A DNA stretch of 64,000 nt, from the NCBI RefSeq assembly GCF_000346465.2, contig NC_034011.1:21898264-21962263 (forward strand). Direction: 5' to 3'. This document shows, piece by piece, positions 12,586 through 24,026 of this stretch (positions within the stretch are counted from its first letter, which is position 1; each line of letters starts with the position of its first letter). The stretch comes from Prunus persica. Lineage: Eukaryota > Streptophyta > Magnoliopsida > Rosales > Rosaceae. The translations under genes were made by a program, and so were the position numbers. Under the pieces are notes generated by a model, which saw nothing but the letters and a program-made list of their open reading frames with translations, searched no databases and had not been told where the DNA came from.

Positions 12586-13089
12586 GATTTGATTTGGTTT
12601 GATTTGGCAAGAAAAAAAAAAAGGGAATTGGGAGTCCATAAATTCGTTTTGGGTTCTATGAAATTGATTTTTGGAGAAGTAGATTATTGGGCCCAATAAC
12701 GTAGAGGCCTCAAAATAACAGCAAAAGCAAATTTATGCTACAAACACACACGCACACACCATAAGACTAAGGCAACCGTTTTCGACCAAAAAAGAAAAGA
12801 AAAAACCGCAGCCGTGAATATTGAACCCGCTTCTAGTCCTAACATCTACTCTGCCTTTCATCTTTAGAGATTCCAAGTAGCCAAGTAAAGATACAAAATA
12901 CAAAGTAGAAGAATTGTCCTGGTAGTGATCTCATAGCACCCTCATTTTGGCTTTTTGTTTCTCCCCATTGCACCAATTTATGTGCAAGTTCTTTAGAGAT
13001 TCAATTCCTTTCTTTTTTGCCAACAAACTGATTAGGGTTTGACTTTGATTACAGAATTTCGAAAGTCTATAGGTTTGTGGTTGTTTATA

Positions 13090-13430
13090 CCATATCTGAC
13101 CAGCTAATCAGAGAACGACACGTGGAACGAGGACTCACGAGAAGGACACACTAAGTCCGACAATCTATCTCGCCTCACCGAGTACCATCGACAAGTTTTT
13201 AGCCTTCAACACCATGGGCTGCCGATAGTGGCAAAAGACCACACTTTATTAGAGATTTCTCACAATGACATGTGGCGCCTCCTTAGGCAATGCCTACAAT
13301 TCCACATCGAAATCCCACTCAAGATGCACCCCTCCCAAAGTCTATAAATAGGGGCGCAAGTCCCCAAAACAAGGTAATTGCGACATTCGGCTATTTAGCC
13401 ATCACTCTCTCCAGACTGTTCACTCGATAC
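13090..13430 (+). mobile_element. Possible solo/truncated LTR fragment
   Basis: Non-AT-rich sequence with a promoter-like block, TATA box CTATAAATAG at 13342-13351, followed by ggggcgcaagtcccc and a leader-like stretch. This resembles the U3-R portion of a gypsy-type LTR. No partner LTR is present, and it stops exactly where the palindrome-rich inverted-repeat element begins. The assignment rests on general resemblance only. Confidence 0.4.
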
Positions 13431-13512
13431 TTTATATTTATTGTTATATTGTTGTATTTAAAGAGTATCGCCGCAAGGCTACTTTTTGAATAGAATATTA
13501 TAGCAGTATAGC

Positions 13513-13750
13513 CGCGCGGCTATACTCTATAAATAGCCGCACAACTATCCTCTATAAATAGAAACTTTTAAAAGTATAGCCGGTTGGCTATACCCTTTAA
13601 ATAGAATATTTTCATCGAATAGCCGCGCGGCTATACGCTTTAAATAGAATATTGTAAACGTATAGCCGTGCGGCTCTACTCTATAAATAGAAAATTTTGT
13701 AAGTATTTTAAATAGAATATTTTCCAAGTATAGCCGCGCGGCTATACTAA
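13513..13750. repeat. Left array of TATAGCCGCGCGGCTATA palindromes
   Basis: About six copies of an 18-20-bp palindrome, two of them perfect (TATAGCCGCGCGGCTATA), separated by AT-rich spacers such as ctctataaatag or ctttaaatagaatatt. Variants change the central base pairs but mostly keep the self-complementary arms. Confidence 0.85.
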
Positions 13751-13881
13751 GTATATGATTTAATTATCAATTATGTTTCAATTATTGTTTATGTAGTAAA
13801 TAATTAGTGTTTAAATATTTTATTAAAGAAAATAAATTTAAAAAATTAGTTACTATTTATTAAGTAATATGGTTATGGGGG

Positions 13882-14100
13882 TGATGATGAGTTTTTCAAT
13901 AATGCCCAGTTTGGTGAAGGTTTTGTAGATGATTAGTTTGGTGAAGGTTTTGTAGATGATCAATTTGATGAAGGTTTTGCAGATGATGTCTTTGATGATG
14001 ATGTGAACAAATATAGTGAGTCAATTAATGTGGATGAGTTTGTAGATGCTGATGTGCAAGTAGAAGATGAAGATGAAGATGAGGAAGTACACAGTGTAAA
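13882..14100 (+). pseudogene. Acidic tandem-repeat coding remnant
   Basis: Read from 13882, the frame shows three tandem copies of an F-(G/D)-E-G-F-(V/A)-D-D unit, then a run of acidic residues (EDEDEDEE). A TAG stop follows the first unit. No start codon or splice context is evident. It is either a captured host gene piece or a transposon-protein remnant. The family is not recognised. Confidence 0.45.
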
Positions 14101-14261
14101 AGATTATGTGTATACTCGATTTTATTAATGTTTCCTAAAAATAGTACAACCGCATGGCCATACTTATTTTGACATGTGAGCGCCTAATCGCTAGGTGAGT
14201 CCTTTTTTTATAAATAAATAGTATAGCCAGTTTTTTCCTGATTTTTTTTTTTTAAAAATGG

Positions 14262-14690
14262 TATAGACACGCGGCTATACTCTATTTTATTAGTGTTTCT
14301 AAACAATAGTATAGCCGCGCGGCTATACTCAATTTTTTTTTCTAATTATTTTAAAAAAATAGTATAGTCGAGCGGTTATACTCTTTATATATATACTGGG
14401 ATCTTTTTTTTCTTCTAAATTTTTTCCCCTGATTTTTTGTTTATTGATATGAGTAGTTTAGAGCATTATCCAGTACTATTAGGCCATTACCCGAGTATCT
14501 ATTGATTTACTGTGAAATTTCAACACCAAAAAAAAGAAAAAATTGAACTATCAAATTGATTTACTGTGAAATTTCCCTCTCTTCAATATCTGCTTTGGAT
14601 ATGTTGAAACTAGTATAAACTAATGCAACTAGGAGGGTCCTTTTTTCTTAATTGTTTTTAATTAAATAGTATAGTGCGCGGCTATACCTT
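14262..14690. repeat. Internal array of the same palindrome
   Basis: Four more copies at about 14262, 14309, 14362 and 14669, of which the 14309 copy is perfect. The others carry substitutions in one arm. Confidence 0.75.
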
Positions 14691-14908
14691 TTAAATATAC
14701 GTTATTCATAAGAAATTATGTTTTCATCTGTATAAGCAGTTTTTTTAATGCTTGTAAGCTAGTATTAGAATTTAAGTTCCTTAAGCACAGCATTGGAAGA
14801 TCACTTCTAAGTTGAAATGTATACTACTTCAGTTTTTCTATTCATTATTTCCCTTGTGTTATATTTTTGCCACTACAGTTTCTTATTTTTTCTGCCTGGA
14901 TTATTGCA

Positions 14909-15748
14909 GGCTGTGCTTAAGATGCTTAATGAGATTGGAACTGTTAAGAACATTCCAGAGTTCATAGGGGGTATGAAGAACAGGTATTTTGTCTTATATC
15001 TAGTAGTTCACCAACTGCTGAAGAGGCTTCACACTGAAACAATTATTTATCATTTGTTTCCGGTTCTTACTTGAGGAAGCGAAAGATGTCAGGTTTTGGG
15101 CATCGTGTGTACAAAAACTATGTTCCTAGAGCTAAGGGTCATAAGGAAATTGGCAGATGAAGTGTTTTCCATTGTTGGAAGGGAGCCTCTGATCGAGGTG
15201 TATTTCTGATCTCCATGGTAAATGCTCCCCACTCCCAAACAAACTATTGATGTGAAGTAGATGCAACTTTTATGTCTGTCTACACTTATCTTATGTCGTT
15301 TGCAAGTATCATTTGATGCAATTATTGAGTTTGAGTGCGTTTATCTTATGTCATTTTCAGGTAGCTGTTGCTTTGGAAAATGCTGCACTGTCTGATCAGT
15401 ATTTTGTTAAAGCTTTATCCAAATGTTGGGGTTAATTTTCATTACTTTTCTTTAGACCGTAAAAAAAGAATATTTTCATTACAAGGGTTTACCAGCAGTA
15501 TCAAAAATGTGTTTAGGATAAAAATAATATTTTAATCTTTTTTGTTCCGCAAAAAATAAGTACCTGCTACATTTCGGATCATCCTGTTTCTTAGTTTTGC
15601 TAATCTTTGTGACTATGCAGGTGTACACTGGAAACTGGCTGCTGCACCCCACTATATACCACCGAGAGAACGGATAGTAACAAGTGATTCAGACAAGCTT
15701 TCTCAGGTTTCTGTTTCAAATGCCTCTAGGCGTTGGCTGGCTGGATAG
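14909..15748 (+). pseudogene. Decayed peroxisomal citrate synthase fragment
   Basis: Pieces of plant glyoxysomal/peroxisomal citrate synthase are recognisable in order: [18 protein letters not shown] (14909-14985, with a donor-like gtatt after it), [18 protein letters not shown] (15077-15134), then after an extra G the frame resumes as [36 protein letters not shown] (15361-15411) follows an intron remnant. HYIPPRER and [10 protein letters not shown] from the C-terminus lie at 15648-15740. Frameshifts and the missing middle exons make it non-functional. Intron remnants show it was copied from DNA, not from spliced RNA. It lies wholly inside the inverted-repeat element. The intact enzyme condenses acetyl-CoA with oxaloacetate. 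Confidence 0.85.
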
Positions 15749-16205
15749 GCATATTTAGACCTCATTTGGAACCGTGTGGAATATCACAGGAAACGAAAAT
15801 AAATTTCATAAGAAACTATAGGGAGAAAGAAGTATCTCGAGTGACATGTGCAAGGACACGGTTCCAAATGAGAGAAACCCTAGCTATGTTATATATTTGT
15901 TCGGACCAAAATTAACACAGTGGAATTTCTACAATGAGCCAATTTCGTGGTTAACTAATTGAGGCCTAACTGCCAAGAGCCATTTCAACATTAAAAACTA
16001 TCTTAGTTTTATTTATTTACTTTCATTAGTAATTATATTTTAATTATTATTTAATTATTGAAATATTAGTATTAAATATTTTAATTAACTTCATAAAATC
16101 ATAATTACTTAATAAATAGAAACTAATTTTTTTCTTTAATAAAATATTTAAACACTAATTATTCACTAAGTAAACAATAATTAAAACGTAACTGATAATT
16201 AAAGC

Positions 16206-16410
16206 GTATAGCTGTGCGGCTATGCTTTTACACATTCCATTTGTTGCGTATATCCACGCGGCCATACTGTGTAAATATTCTATTTCAAGGGTATAGCCGC
16301 ACGGCTATACGATGAAAATATTCTACTTACAGGATACTGCGCGGCTATTTAAAGAGTACAGCCACCCGGCTAAATGCTATTTAGAAAGTACAGCTGCACG
16401 GCTATACTCT
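16206..16410. repeat. Right array of the GC palindrome
   Basis: Six imperfect copies at about 16206, 16249, 16290, 16335, 16358 and 16389, spaced by AT-rich linkers. In inverted orientation they match the left array of the element. Confidence 0.75.
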
Positions 16411-16440
16411 CTAAATATAACAATATAACAATAAATATAA

Positions 16441-16740
16441 AAAAAAAAAAACAATTGTTTTCGTCGGCACAGGTCTATGCCGGCAAATATTTGCCAGATT
16501 AGACTTCTCCCGACAAAAGTTACCTTTGCCGATGTAGTGTCGTCGGGAGAAGTTCCGGCAAAATCGCCGCGATAAATTTTTGCTGACGAAATTGCGTTGG
16601 TATAAATTTTTTTATTTATAAATTTAATATGAACTTAGTATCTTTAGGTCAATAAATTTTTATTTTAGTAATTAAATAATATCTTAGCCTTATTTAATTA
16701 CTTTTATTAGTAATTATGTTTTAATTATTATTTCTTTAGT
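16441..16740. repeat. CGTCGG-rich segment with hairpin, possible DNA-transposon remnant
   Basis: An A run is followed by repeated cgtcgg/gccggca motifs. A 12-bp inverted pair ACTTCTCCCGAC (16503-16514) and GTCGGGAGAAGT (16542-16553) lies here, with a tgtagtg in its loop. Such sequence is common near CACTA-type ends, but no full terminus is visible. The following AT-rich 16670-16735 repeats sequence at about 16000-16070. Confidence 0.4.
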
Positions 16741-16919
16741 TAATAATTAGTAAATAAGAAAAATGGAAGGAAGAGATAACAAGCTGGAGAAAGACAACAA
16801 TCCAAAAATGATAAAAAGATATTCAGAACATATGAAAATGATTGTAATGCTACTAATAAATTGATAAAGTAAAAAACAAAGAGAGATTTCCAGTGGAAAA
16901 AGTACAGATGCAACAATAA

Positions 16920-17200
16920 CTCACCAGGTTTCTTTGCAGACTTCCTTTTACCTGTACAACCATTGGCCGGCTCTACTTTTGCAGAATGATTAGAACCACC
17001 ATGGTCTTGGGGAACAAAAACAAATGCAACAGCCAAAAAAAACTGAAGAATAATTTTCTAAAAACAATTGGTCCAAATGCATAAAAGAGAAACTGATTGG
17101 TACCATGGCATCCGAAAACGGCCCTTCGCTTGTTTCATGTTCTTAGCAGCGACTGACTCTGCAATGTAGACACCTTTCTCTCCTAAACAAATTACAAAAC
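16920..17200 (-). pseudogene. Two exon-like coding pieces, unrecognised
   Basis: On the minus strand, after an acceptor-like tttag at about 17190, an open stretch reads GEKGVYIAESVAAKNMKQAK and continues to a gtacc donor at about 17104. A second stretch below it reads PQDHGGSNHSAKVEPANGCT, then a Lys-rich segment, and ends at a gtgag donor near 16921. The residue composition looks coding, but the family is not recognised and flanking exons were not found. It may be a gene remnant or part of an unannotated gene. Confidence 0.35.
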
Positions 17201-18752
17201 GCAAATGGAGCACAGTTATCAGGAAAATTTAAATCTCCATAGATCCTGTTACAGCCCAAGAAAACCTAAAGATAAGCAACCAGATTACTGACATTTTTCC
17301 AAAACCCAAAAGATGCAAAATGGGCCAACATATTACTTACGCAGGAACATAGCCTAACAACAAATACAAGAAAAATTAAAACGAAACAAATAATATATAC
17401 CCTATCTTTGCAGGCACTTTGTTTCTGTCTTTTACCTCTCTACTGTTTTTACATGTGAATTGTGAGGCTTCAAAAACAGTAATGTTTTTTTTAATAAAAA
17501 CGAACTAAATACAGAAGGATTGAACCTTCACACCGTATTGCAATTTCCAGAACAAAAAAAATTAAATGAATAAAGATCTAAATGTTCATGTCCACTTCTT
17601 GGGATTGGTATATTTTGGATTTTGTAAAAGATTGCGAGGATAACCAACGTCCCAAAGGAGAAGAAGAAGAAACTGTGGTGAAAGTAACACATGCCATGAA
17701 TGAATGAATATCAAATTCTGCAAGCGTTTGAGTTATAATTTCTGGTAATATTTCACTTCACACGGGGACCACCGAAAAAGAGACGCAAGCGCAAGTCTCG
17801 CAAAGCCTTGGGCCTCTGTCTGGGGAAAGGCCTCATTTTGGGCAAACCCTGACTGAAGGAGGTTTTACTATTTATAACTATTTTACTGCTGTCCAGTAGA
17901 GAGTTTGAGAGTTTTCACCAGCTGCTTAATGAGTTTCTCCCATCATTATGTCTTGACTTGTTACATTAATTAACTTGCGATCAGTAAATTTATGTGCTTC
18001 TGAGATTGATGATGTGTTAATAGCATCACCTTCCAAATTGTTGTTACAACCCTTCCAATATCCCTCAAGTACTGTGTGTGGCCAATTGAAAGTCTTTAAC
18101 TACATAATTGTTGCACATCTCGTTAGGCTGGTTGGTTAGGGTATTATACCGCCCTCCTTTCATTTAAGTTAGAATATTTTATAGTAATTCAAATTATCGC
18201 TTGTATTGAGTTGCAGGCTTTTGATAAATATTCCATTGCATCAAAGACTTATACATATTTGATTATGATTATGCCCCGTGAACAAATAATAATAAATAAA
18301 TAAAATCATAGGAACAATTTCAGCTAATCTCTTATAATTCTTTAATAAACACTCAACTCAAGGATCAAAGTTCATTATAAGAGCTGTCAATTATTTATGC
18401 TAGATTGACAGAGAATACAAGGCATATATCAGATTTTAGAAAAGGAAAAAAAGTATTGAAATTGGGTGCCCAAAGACTACTTTTGGGTAGCCGCGGATCC
18501 TAATTGGAAACTACAGCCCAATCCAATGTACCATGTCGGATTGGATTGCAATAGGCCCGCTTGAGCCTGAGGCACAAAAACGAGCTGTCGTCTTACTGAA
18601 AATAAAAACGGTCTGCCGTGTGCTGCTTTGAATGTGCCACGTAAGCCCGCGGCGAACGCAAACCGTGACTTCCCTCTGTTCTGCTTCGATCGAGCGAAAC
18701 CGAAGCAGAAGGCTGAAGCTGCCGAGCAGCAAAGACACACAGAATCACAGAA
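17201..18752. other. Intergenic / promoter region of RRP6L3
   Basis: No convincing exon is seen. The sequence becomes GC-richer from about 18480, consistent with the promoter and 5' UTR of the gene starting at 18753. Confidence 0.5.
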
Positions 18753-21700
18753 ATGGAGAAGAAAGCCAAACAGCTGAAGATACTAGTAGTTGCCCTCGCT
18801 TCTTTGACAGCTCTTTCAGTCTTCTTCCTCGGGCGAGAACGAAGACGCCGAAAGCAGAAGTGCCCCCAAAGTCGGTGTTATTTACGAGCCGACCACACCA
18901 AGCCACAGTGCGGATTCAAGCGTGTCTTGGCTGATAATACATACTCTCCGTTCAAGCATTTAAACCTCCTCAACGACCCTCAAGAAGGTATTAAGTAACA
19001 CTCAGAAAATTGTTTGCTTTCGTTGAATTTTTTTCGTTAATTTGATTTTCTTGGAAATGTTAATGGAAGTTTGAAATTTGGGTGGATAGATAAGACTTGG
19101 AATTCGCATCCTTACGAGGCGGAAGTCACTGCCTTGATGGAAAGTCCTCGGCTTGAGCTTCAGTGCATTACGGTGAAGAATGTGGATTTGAAAAAATTGA
19201 GTGAGTCGTACGTTTGGGTTGAGACTGAGTCGCAGTTGAAGGAACTCGTTGAGGTTTTAAGTAAAGAGAAGGTCTTTGGCGTTGATACTGAGCAGCATAG
19301 CTTAAGATCCTTTTTGGGTTTCACAGCTTTAGTGCAGGTAAGCTAAATCATTTGACAAATGAATGTATGTCTATATGTTGTGTGTACATTTCTAATGTTG
19401 GTGATACTTTGATTAGATTTCTACTGAGAAAGAAGATTATTTGGTGGACACTATTGCTCTGCGTGATTGCATGAGCCTTCTTCGGCCAGTTTTTGCGGAT
19501 GCTAGTATCTGTAAGGTAATTATTTATTTATGCTTTTTGTGTATGTGTTACTGATTTGGGTGCACATGGTAACACTATGAATGAATTGTATTTGTAATGT
19601 ATTAGCGTTAACATGGTGGAGTTTTAATTGTATTGCCGTTTTTTGTGTGGGTATTTTATGTGACGTACGTAGGTGTTCCATGGGGCAGATAGTGATGTTC
19701 TCTGGCTACAAAGGGATTTCCATATTTATGTTGTTAATCTCTTCGATACTGCAAAGGTCAGCTGTCATTTTTGTATTATGTTGGATCAGTGTTAGATGAC
19801 ATGTAAACTCAATTATATAAACATAAAACTCAATTCGTGTTCTTTTTAATACACTGCAGGCTTGCGAAGTGTTGTCAAAATCACAGAAATCACTGGCTTA
19901 TTTACTTGAATCTTACTGTGGAGTAGTCACAAACAAATTGTTACAGGTTTGGCCTTGACGCTGTCTTATTGTTGATCCTTTTGCTTGCTTCTTTCTTTAA
20001 ATTTATAATTTTCTACTAAATGGTTAACCTGACTTTAGTTAGTAGTAACCCTTCCTTCTAACCAACAATTATACATAGATTTCGGAAATCTTGTTTTAAG
20101 GATTTGAGATGTAGCTACTGTGCTCATAAGAGACGTCATATTGCTTCTTATCCATTCTCATATTGATTTGTAGCGCGAAGACTGGAGGCAACGACCCTTG
20201 TCAACAGAAATGGTGCAATATGCTCGAACAGATGCACACTATTTACTATATATTTCACGCTGTTTAATTGCTGAGCTGGAAATACTGGATAATGGTACAC
20301 CTTCCTTCTTGTATCATAGCTTCTTCTTGACCTTCTTTATTTAATGAAAAATGAAAGGATTATGGCATGTGAATCATGAACATACTATAGGCATTGAAAT
20401 CCAGAACCAGTGAATGCCAGTCTTCAGTCTTCAGCATTGTACGTGCGTGTCTGCACCCCTGTGATCCTTTTTGTTTCCAGAGAGTTCATAACCTGAATAA
20501 GATGAAATGATGAAAGTTTGCATATTAAGTAAAACCAGTAAATTCCAATTTTTGACATTGTATGTGTGTGTCTGCACACCTCTGAATGTTTTCTGACATG
20601 ATGAAGTTAACCATTTGTGATGATACTTATCTATTAATCTTTTATGAATCATGAACTAAGCTAAAACACAGTGCATGTGTTATATGATAACTCTTGCTTA
20701 GCTCTGTTTTCAAGTTGATAACCTTTTTCAAACTATGCCTACACCTTTTCTCATAGTCACTGCATTGAAATTCTAAATATCTCACTCTATCAGAAAACTC
20801 CTGTTCCAATGACAAATTCCATTTTGTTCTCGAGGCTAGTCGGCGTTCAAACTTGATGTGTTTGCAACTCTACACTAAAGAGATAGAAGCTTCTCCTGGA
20901 GAGTCTGCTGCATCATCAATTTTTAGCCGCCATTTGAACGGACGAAGAGGAATTTCATCAGTTTCTTGTGAAATCCAGGTATGCTTCTTTTGATGTTCTC
21001 GACACTTCAAGCAGTTGAAAGTATTGCATATAATCAATAAATCACATCAATGCAAAAATGCATTTGCATCTGCTTTCCACCAATTTTTGCATTGTTCATA
21101 GCTTGGGAGCTTTTTCTTTCTTTATTTTTCCTTAGCCGGGGGGAGGAGGGATCGAGTTGGGTATTCTGGATTCAGTGAGTTCCCCTTTATTAAACTGGGA
21201 CTGTAGTTTTGTTAAGAGACCCAAGAAAGCTTTGTGGATGGTGGTCCTATTGGGTATTTTTTGCTGCATTTGGGCTGATGAGAGGAACTGTAGGGCTTTT
21301 CCGTGGTCAAGCATGCAGTCGTGGAATTGAGAGGCCAGCTCTTGTTAGAATTTCTTTTTCCTGGCCTTTCTTTCTAGATTCTTGTATGGTTCTTGTAACA
21401 TTTCTAATGAACAAAGTTACTTATTAAACTAAGTATATTTATGCAAAAGTTTGTATTTTGGTTTCAGGGTACTGTGAGCAAATTATGCGCATGGAGAGAT
21501 TTAATGGTTAGTATTACCTTTTCCCGAAGTTTGGCTACAATGGATACATAGATTTTATTTATTTTTTGGTCGAAAGATGGATACATAGATTTTAACTCTC
21601 TTGTCCAGATATTTGTTTAATTTTTCATGAAGAGTACCTACTCTTGATGAACATATCAACGAACCTATCTCATGAAACTTAGACACATACATTCTTATTA

Positions 21701-24026
21701 TCACGTTTTTCATCTTGTAATGTTGCACCTTAGTGTACTGAGATCGCCTTCTAGATACTTAAGCAATCACATGCCATTTACTTCCTTTCCAGGCTCGTGT
21801 ACATGATGAGAGCTTGAGATATGTAATATCAGATCAAGCTATTGTTGCCCTTGCAGATAAAGCTCCAACGACCCCTACAGACATATTAGCTACCATTGCT
21901 CAAGCTGATTCTAATGTGGATTCAAGTTTGAGTTCAGGCCTCTCATCTCCATCCCCTGTTGTTTGCAGTCATTTGGATGATCTATATCATCTGCTCCAGA
22001 ACAAAATTGGCAACGCTGATGATTTCTTTCCCCTGATTCTTCAAAACTGCCTGGGTACAAATGGGAGTTGTCCACTGTCTATCTTCAATTATGCTTTGCT
22101 GATTAAGTGTAATCTGAAAATGACTCAAGTTTCTAGACAAAATGGGGTCAGAAACTCAAAGAAAGTTGCTCGAAAAAGTTCTCGGCAGCTGTTTGTTCAA
22201 AAATTTTCCTGCAAAGCTCCAGTTTATCATAATTGCAGGATCTATGCAGATGATGGGCGGTTGCTTTGTTACTGTGACCGCAGGAAGCTTGAATGGTTGG
22301 CAGTCATATCTCTTAATTAGTACGTTTTTACCACAAAATGGATTGCATTTGGCATGACCAATGTTGTATCTTACAGGTATCTTCGTCGGGATTTGGCGAA
22401 ACTTGTTGATGAAAATCCACCTGCCATTATGCTTCTTTTTGAGCCCAAAGGCCGTCCTGAAGATGAAGGCAATGATTTTTACATTCAAAGTAAGAAAAAT
22501 ATGTGTTGGCTGCGGCGAAAGAAATCATTACTTACGGTACCGAATAATTCCCTCATGCTACAGAATGCACTTCCCGGAACATATGAAAAGCCACCGCTCT
22601 CATGATATTGTCCTAGTATGCGTGGACTGTCACGAAATAGCTCATGCCTCTGCTGAGAAGTACAAAAAACAGATCGCTGCAGAATATGGGATTCCACTTT
22701 TTGTTCGTAAAGTGGTTGTTTCAGAACAAGCTCATGCTATATCTGAGTCATCTGTGCCGGCAACATCTTTTGAGGAGGAAGGTGTATCTCCTTTACAATT
22801 GCGAACTGCTGCTATGGCTCTTTTGCGCCATGGACCAAGAATGCCATCCACGCGCCGTGACGTACTGACAGAGGTACATGAGCGTATATTTAGCTCTTGA
22901 TTTTTTAAAAATTATTACAATGGTATATAAGTTCATTATGGTTGGATAAAGCAAAAGGACAGTGAATGCTACAACTCTTGGTTGAACTTTAGTAAAATGG
23001 CTTCTTTTTTTCTTGCATTTCATTCAGTATAAATATCCATGATTGTGAAAGGCCACACCAAAGGTTTTTTTGTGTTGATTCCGTTAATTTTGACATTACA
23101 GGTTTTTACTACTGCTGGTCTCTTGATTTTAGGAGCTTATGTGAATGTGAACAAATATTTATTTGCTTTGCAGATTGTTATGAGATATTATGGAGGGAGG
23201 CAAATATCTGAGGAAGATTTAGAGAGTGCTTTACTGGTTGGCATGAGTCCTCACGAGAGAAGACGATTTGAAAAGAAGAAAGGGCTTTCTTTCGGAAAGT
23301 CTAGAAGGCGTGTTCTTTCAGATGCAGAGCAGGAGAAAAATACTGTTACCATGTCTGCATGTGCCAGTGTTAAAGCGTCAGAAGTTGACACTCTACATGA
23401 ATCATGTACCAGTACAGCAGAAGCATTTATCATGGTGAAGGATGCTGCTGGTTTAGGCAACTCCTCTTTAAATTCATATTTGGGGTCTGATGACAAAGCT
23501 TCTGACGTTGTTCAGAACATGGACTCAGATATAAGTGGAGTCTCTGATATGCAGTTTGTATCTGTTGTAAATGCTGATGGTGATTGTGAGAGTAGTGCAC
23601 AAAATGGATCAGTTGACGTCTACTATGCCAGAGATGATGCAATTTCCCAACCTAAACATAGATCAAAAATGTCTCTCTTAGGACATGGTCCACATGGTAA
23701 GCAAGTTGTGGAGCATCTGCTAAAGGAATATGGCGAAGATGGTATACGTCAGTTTTGTCAAAGGTGGAGACAAGTATTTGTTGAAGCTGTTCATCCTCGT
23801 TTCTTACCTTCCGGCTGGGATATTACGCACAGGTACATGCTTGTTCTCTTTCTATGCTTGCCTCGAGTTTTGATTTATATAATTATGTTTAGGTGCTGAA
23901 ATTTTGTTCATCTATGCCAAGGGGCTGATAACGGGCACTGTTTTTTCCAGTGGTAGGAGGGACTTTGGCGAATTTAGTGTTTACAATCCTACCAAGAAGG
24001 CTTCTGCTGCCGCCGAGGGTTTATGA
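18753..24026 (+). CDS. RRP6L3: RRP6-like protein 3 (3'-5' exoribonuclease), frameshifted
   Basis: DEDDy-type exoribonuclease of the exosome-associated RRP6 family. Exons: 18753-18987, 19090-19337, 19417-19515, 19673-19756, 19860-19946, 20174-20294, 20794-20978, 21468-21506, 21793-22295, 22377-22873, 23174-23832, 23951-24026. About 943 codons if one frameshift is allowed for. A hydrophobic segment at about residues 9-27 followed by RERRRRK suggests a membrane anchor, as reported for the cytoplasmic RRP6L3 type. Catalytic motifs: VDTEQ (residues 143-147), HGADSDV in exon 4, and Y267-x3-D271. An HRDC-like domain follows in exons 8-9, then a C-terminal part with CVGCGE and CVDCHE motifs. In exon 10 the frame breaks at 22495-22505 (+1 base or -2 bases) and would end at 22603-22605. 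Beyond it about 1.1 kb of conserved coding sequence is intact in the new frame, so the lesion is recent or is a sequence error. Confidence 0.92.
20385..20590. repeat. Small diverged duplication in RRP6L3 intron 6
   Basis: Two similar segments of about 65 bases (aaccagtgaatgccagtc to gtgtctgcacccc, and aaccagtaaattccaat to gtgtctgcacacc) lie about 130 bp apart within the intron. Confidence 0.5.

Larger units (their letters stand above)
9112..13089. other. Intergenic DNA with no supported gene
   Basis: No exon with family resemblance was found. Long open frames at 10863-11300 and 11699-12067 lack compositional or motif support. The stretch contains an 18-base G run at 10391-10408, a (TA)n run at about 12417-12432 and a SINE-like piece at 12445. 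A non-coding RNA cannot be excluded. Confidence 0.45.
13431..16440. mobile_element. Palindrome-rich inverted-repeat transposon with captured gene fragment
   Basis: Left end 13431 to about 13872 is repeated in inverted orientation at about 16095-16440. Both arms start with tttatatttattgttatattgtt and carry the TATAGCCGNNCGGCTATA palindromes. Both continue into a matching AT-rich stretch containing tgtttaaatattttattaaagaaa. Between the arms lie an acidic-repeat segment (13882-14100), further palindromes (14262-14690) and a decayed citrate synthase fragment with intron remnants (14909-15748). Non-autonomous elements carrying gene pieces are known as Pack-MULE or Pack-TYPE elements. Subterminal motif arrays are also seen in CACTA elements. 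No clear target duplication was found, so the superfamily is undecided and no transposase is visible. Confidence 0.72.

Noticed and set aside
13513..13750. CRISPR-like array appearance of the spaced palindromes
   Set aside because: This is eukaryotic nuclear DNA. The repeats are imperfect, spacers are AT-rich and repetitive, and there are no cas genes.
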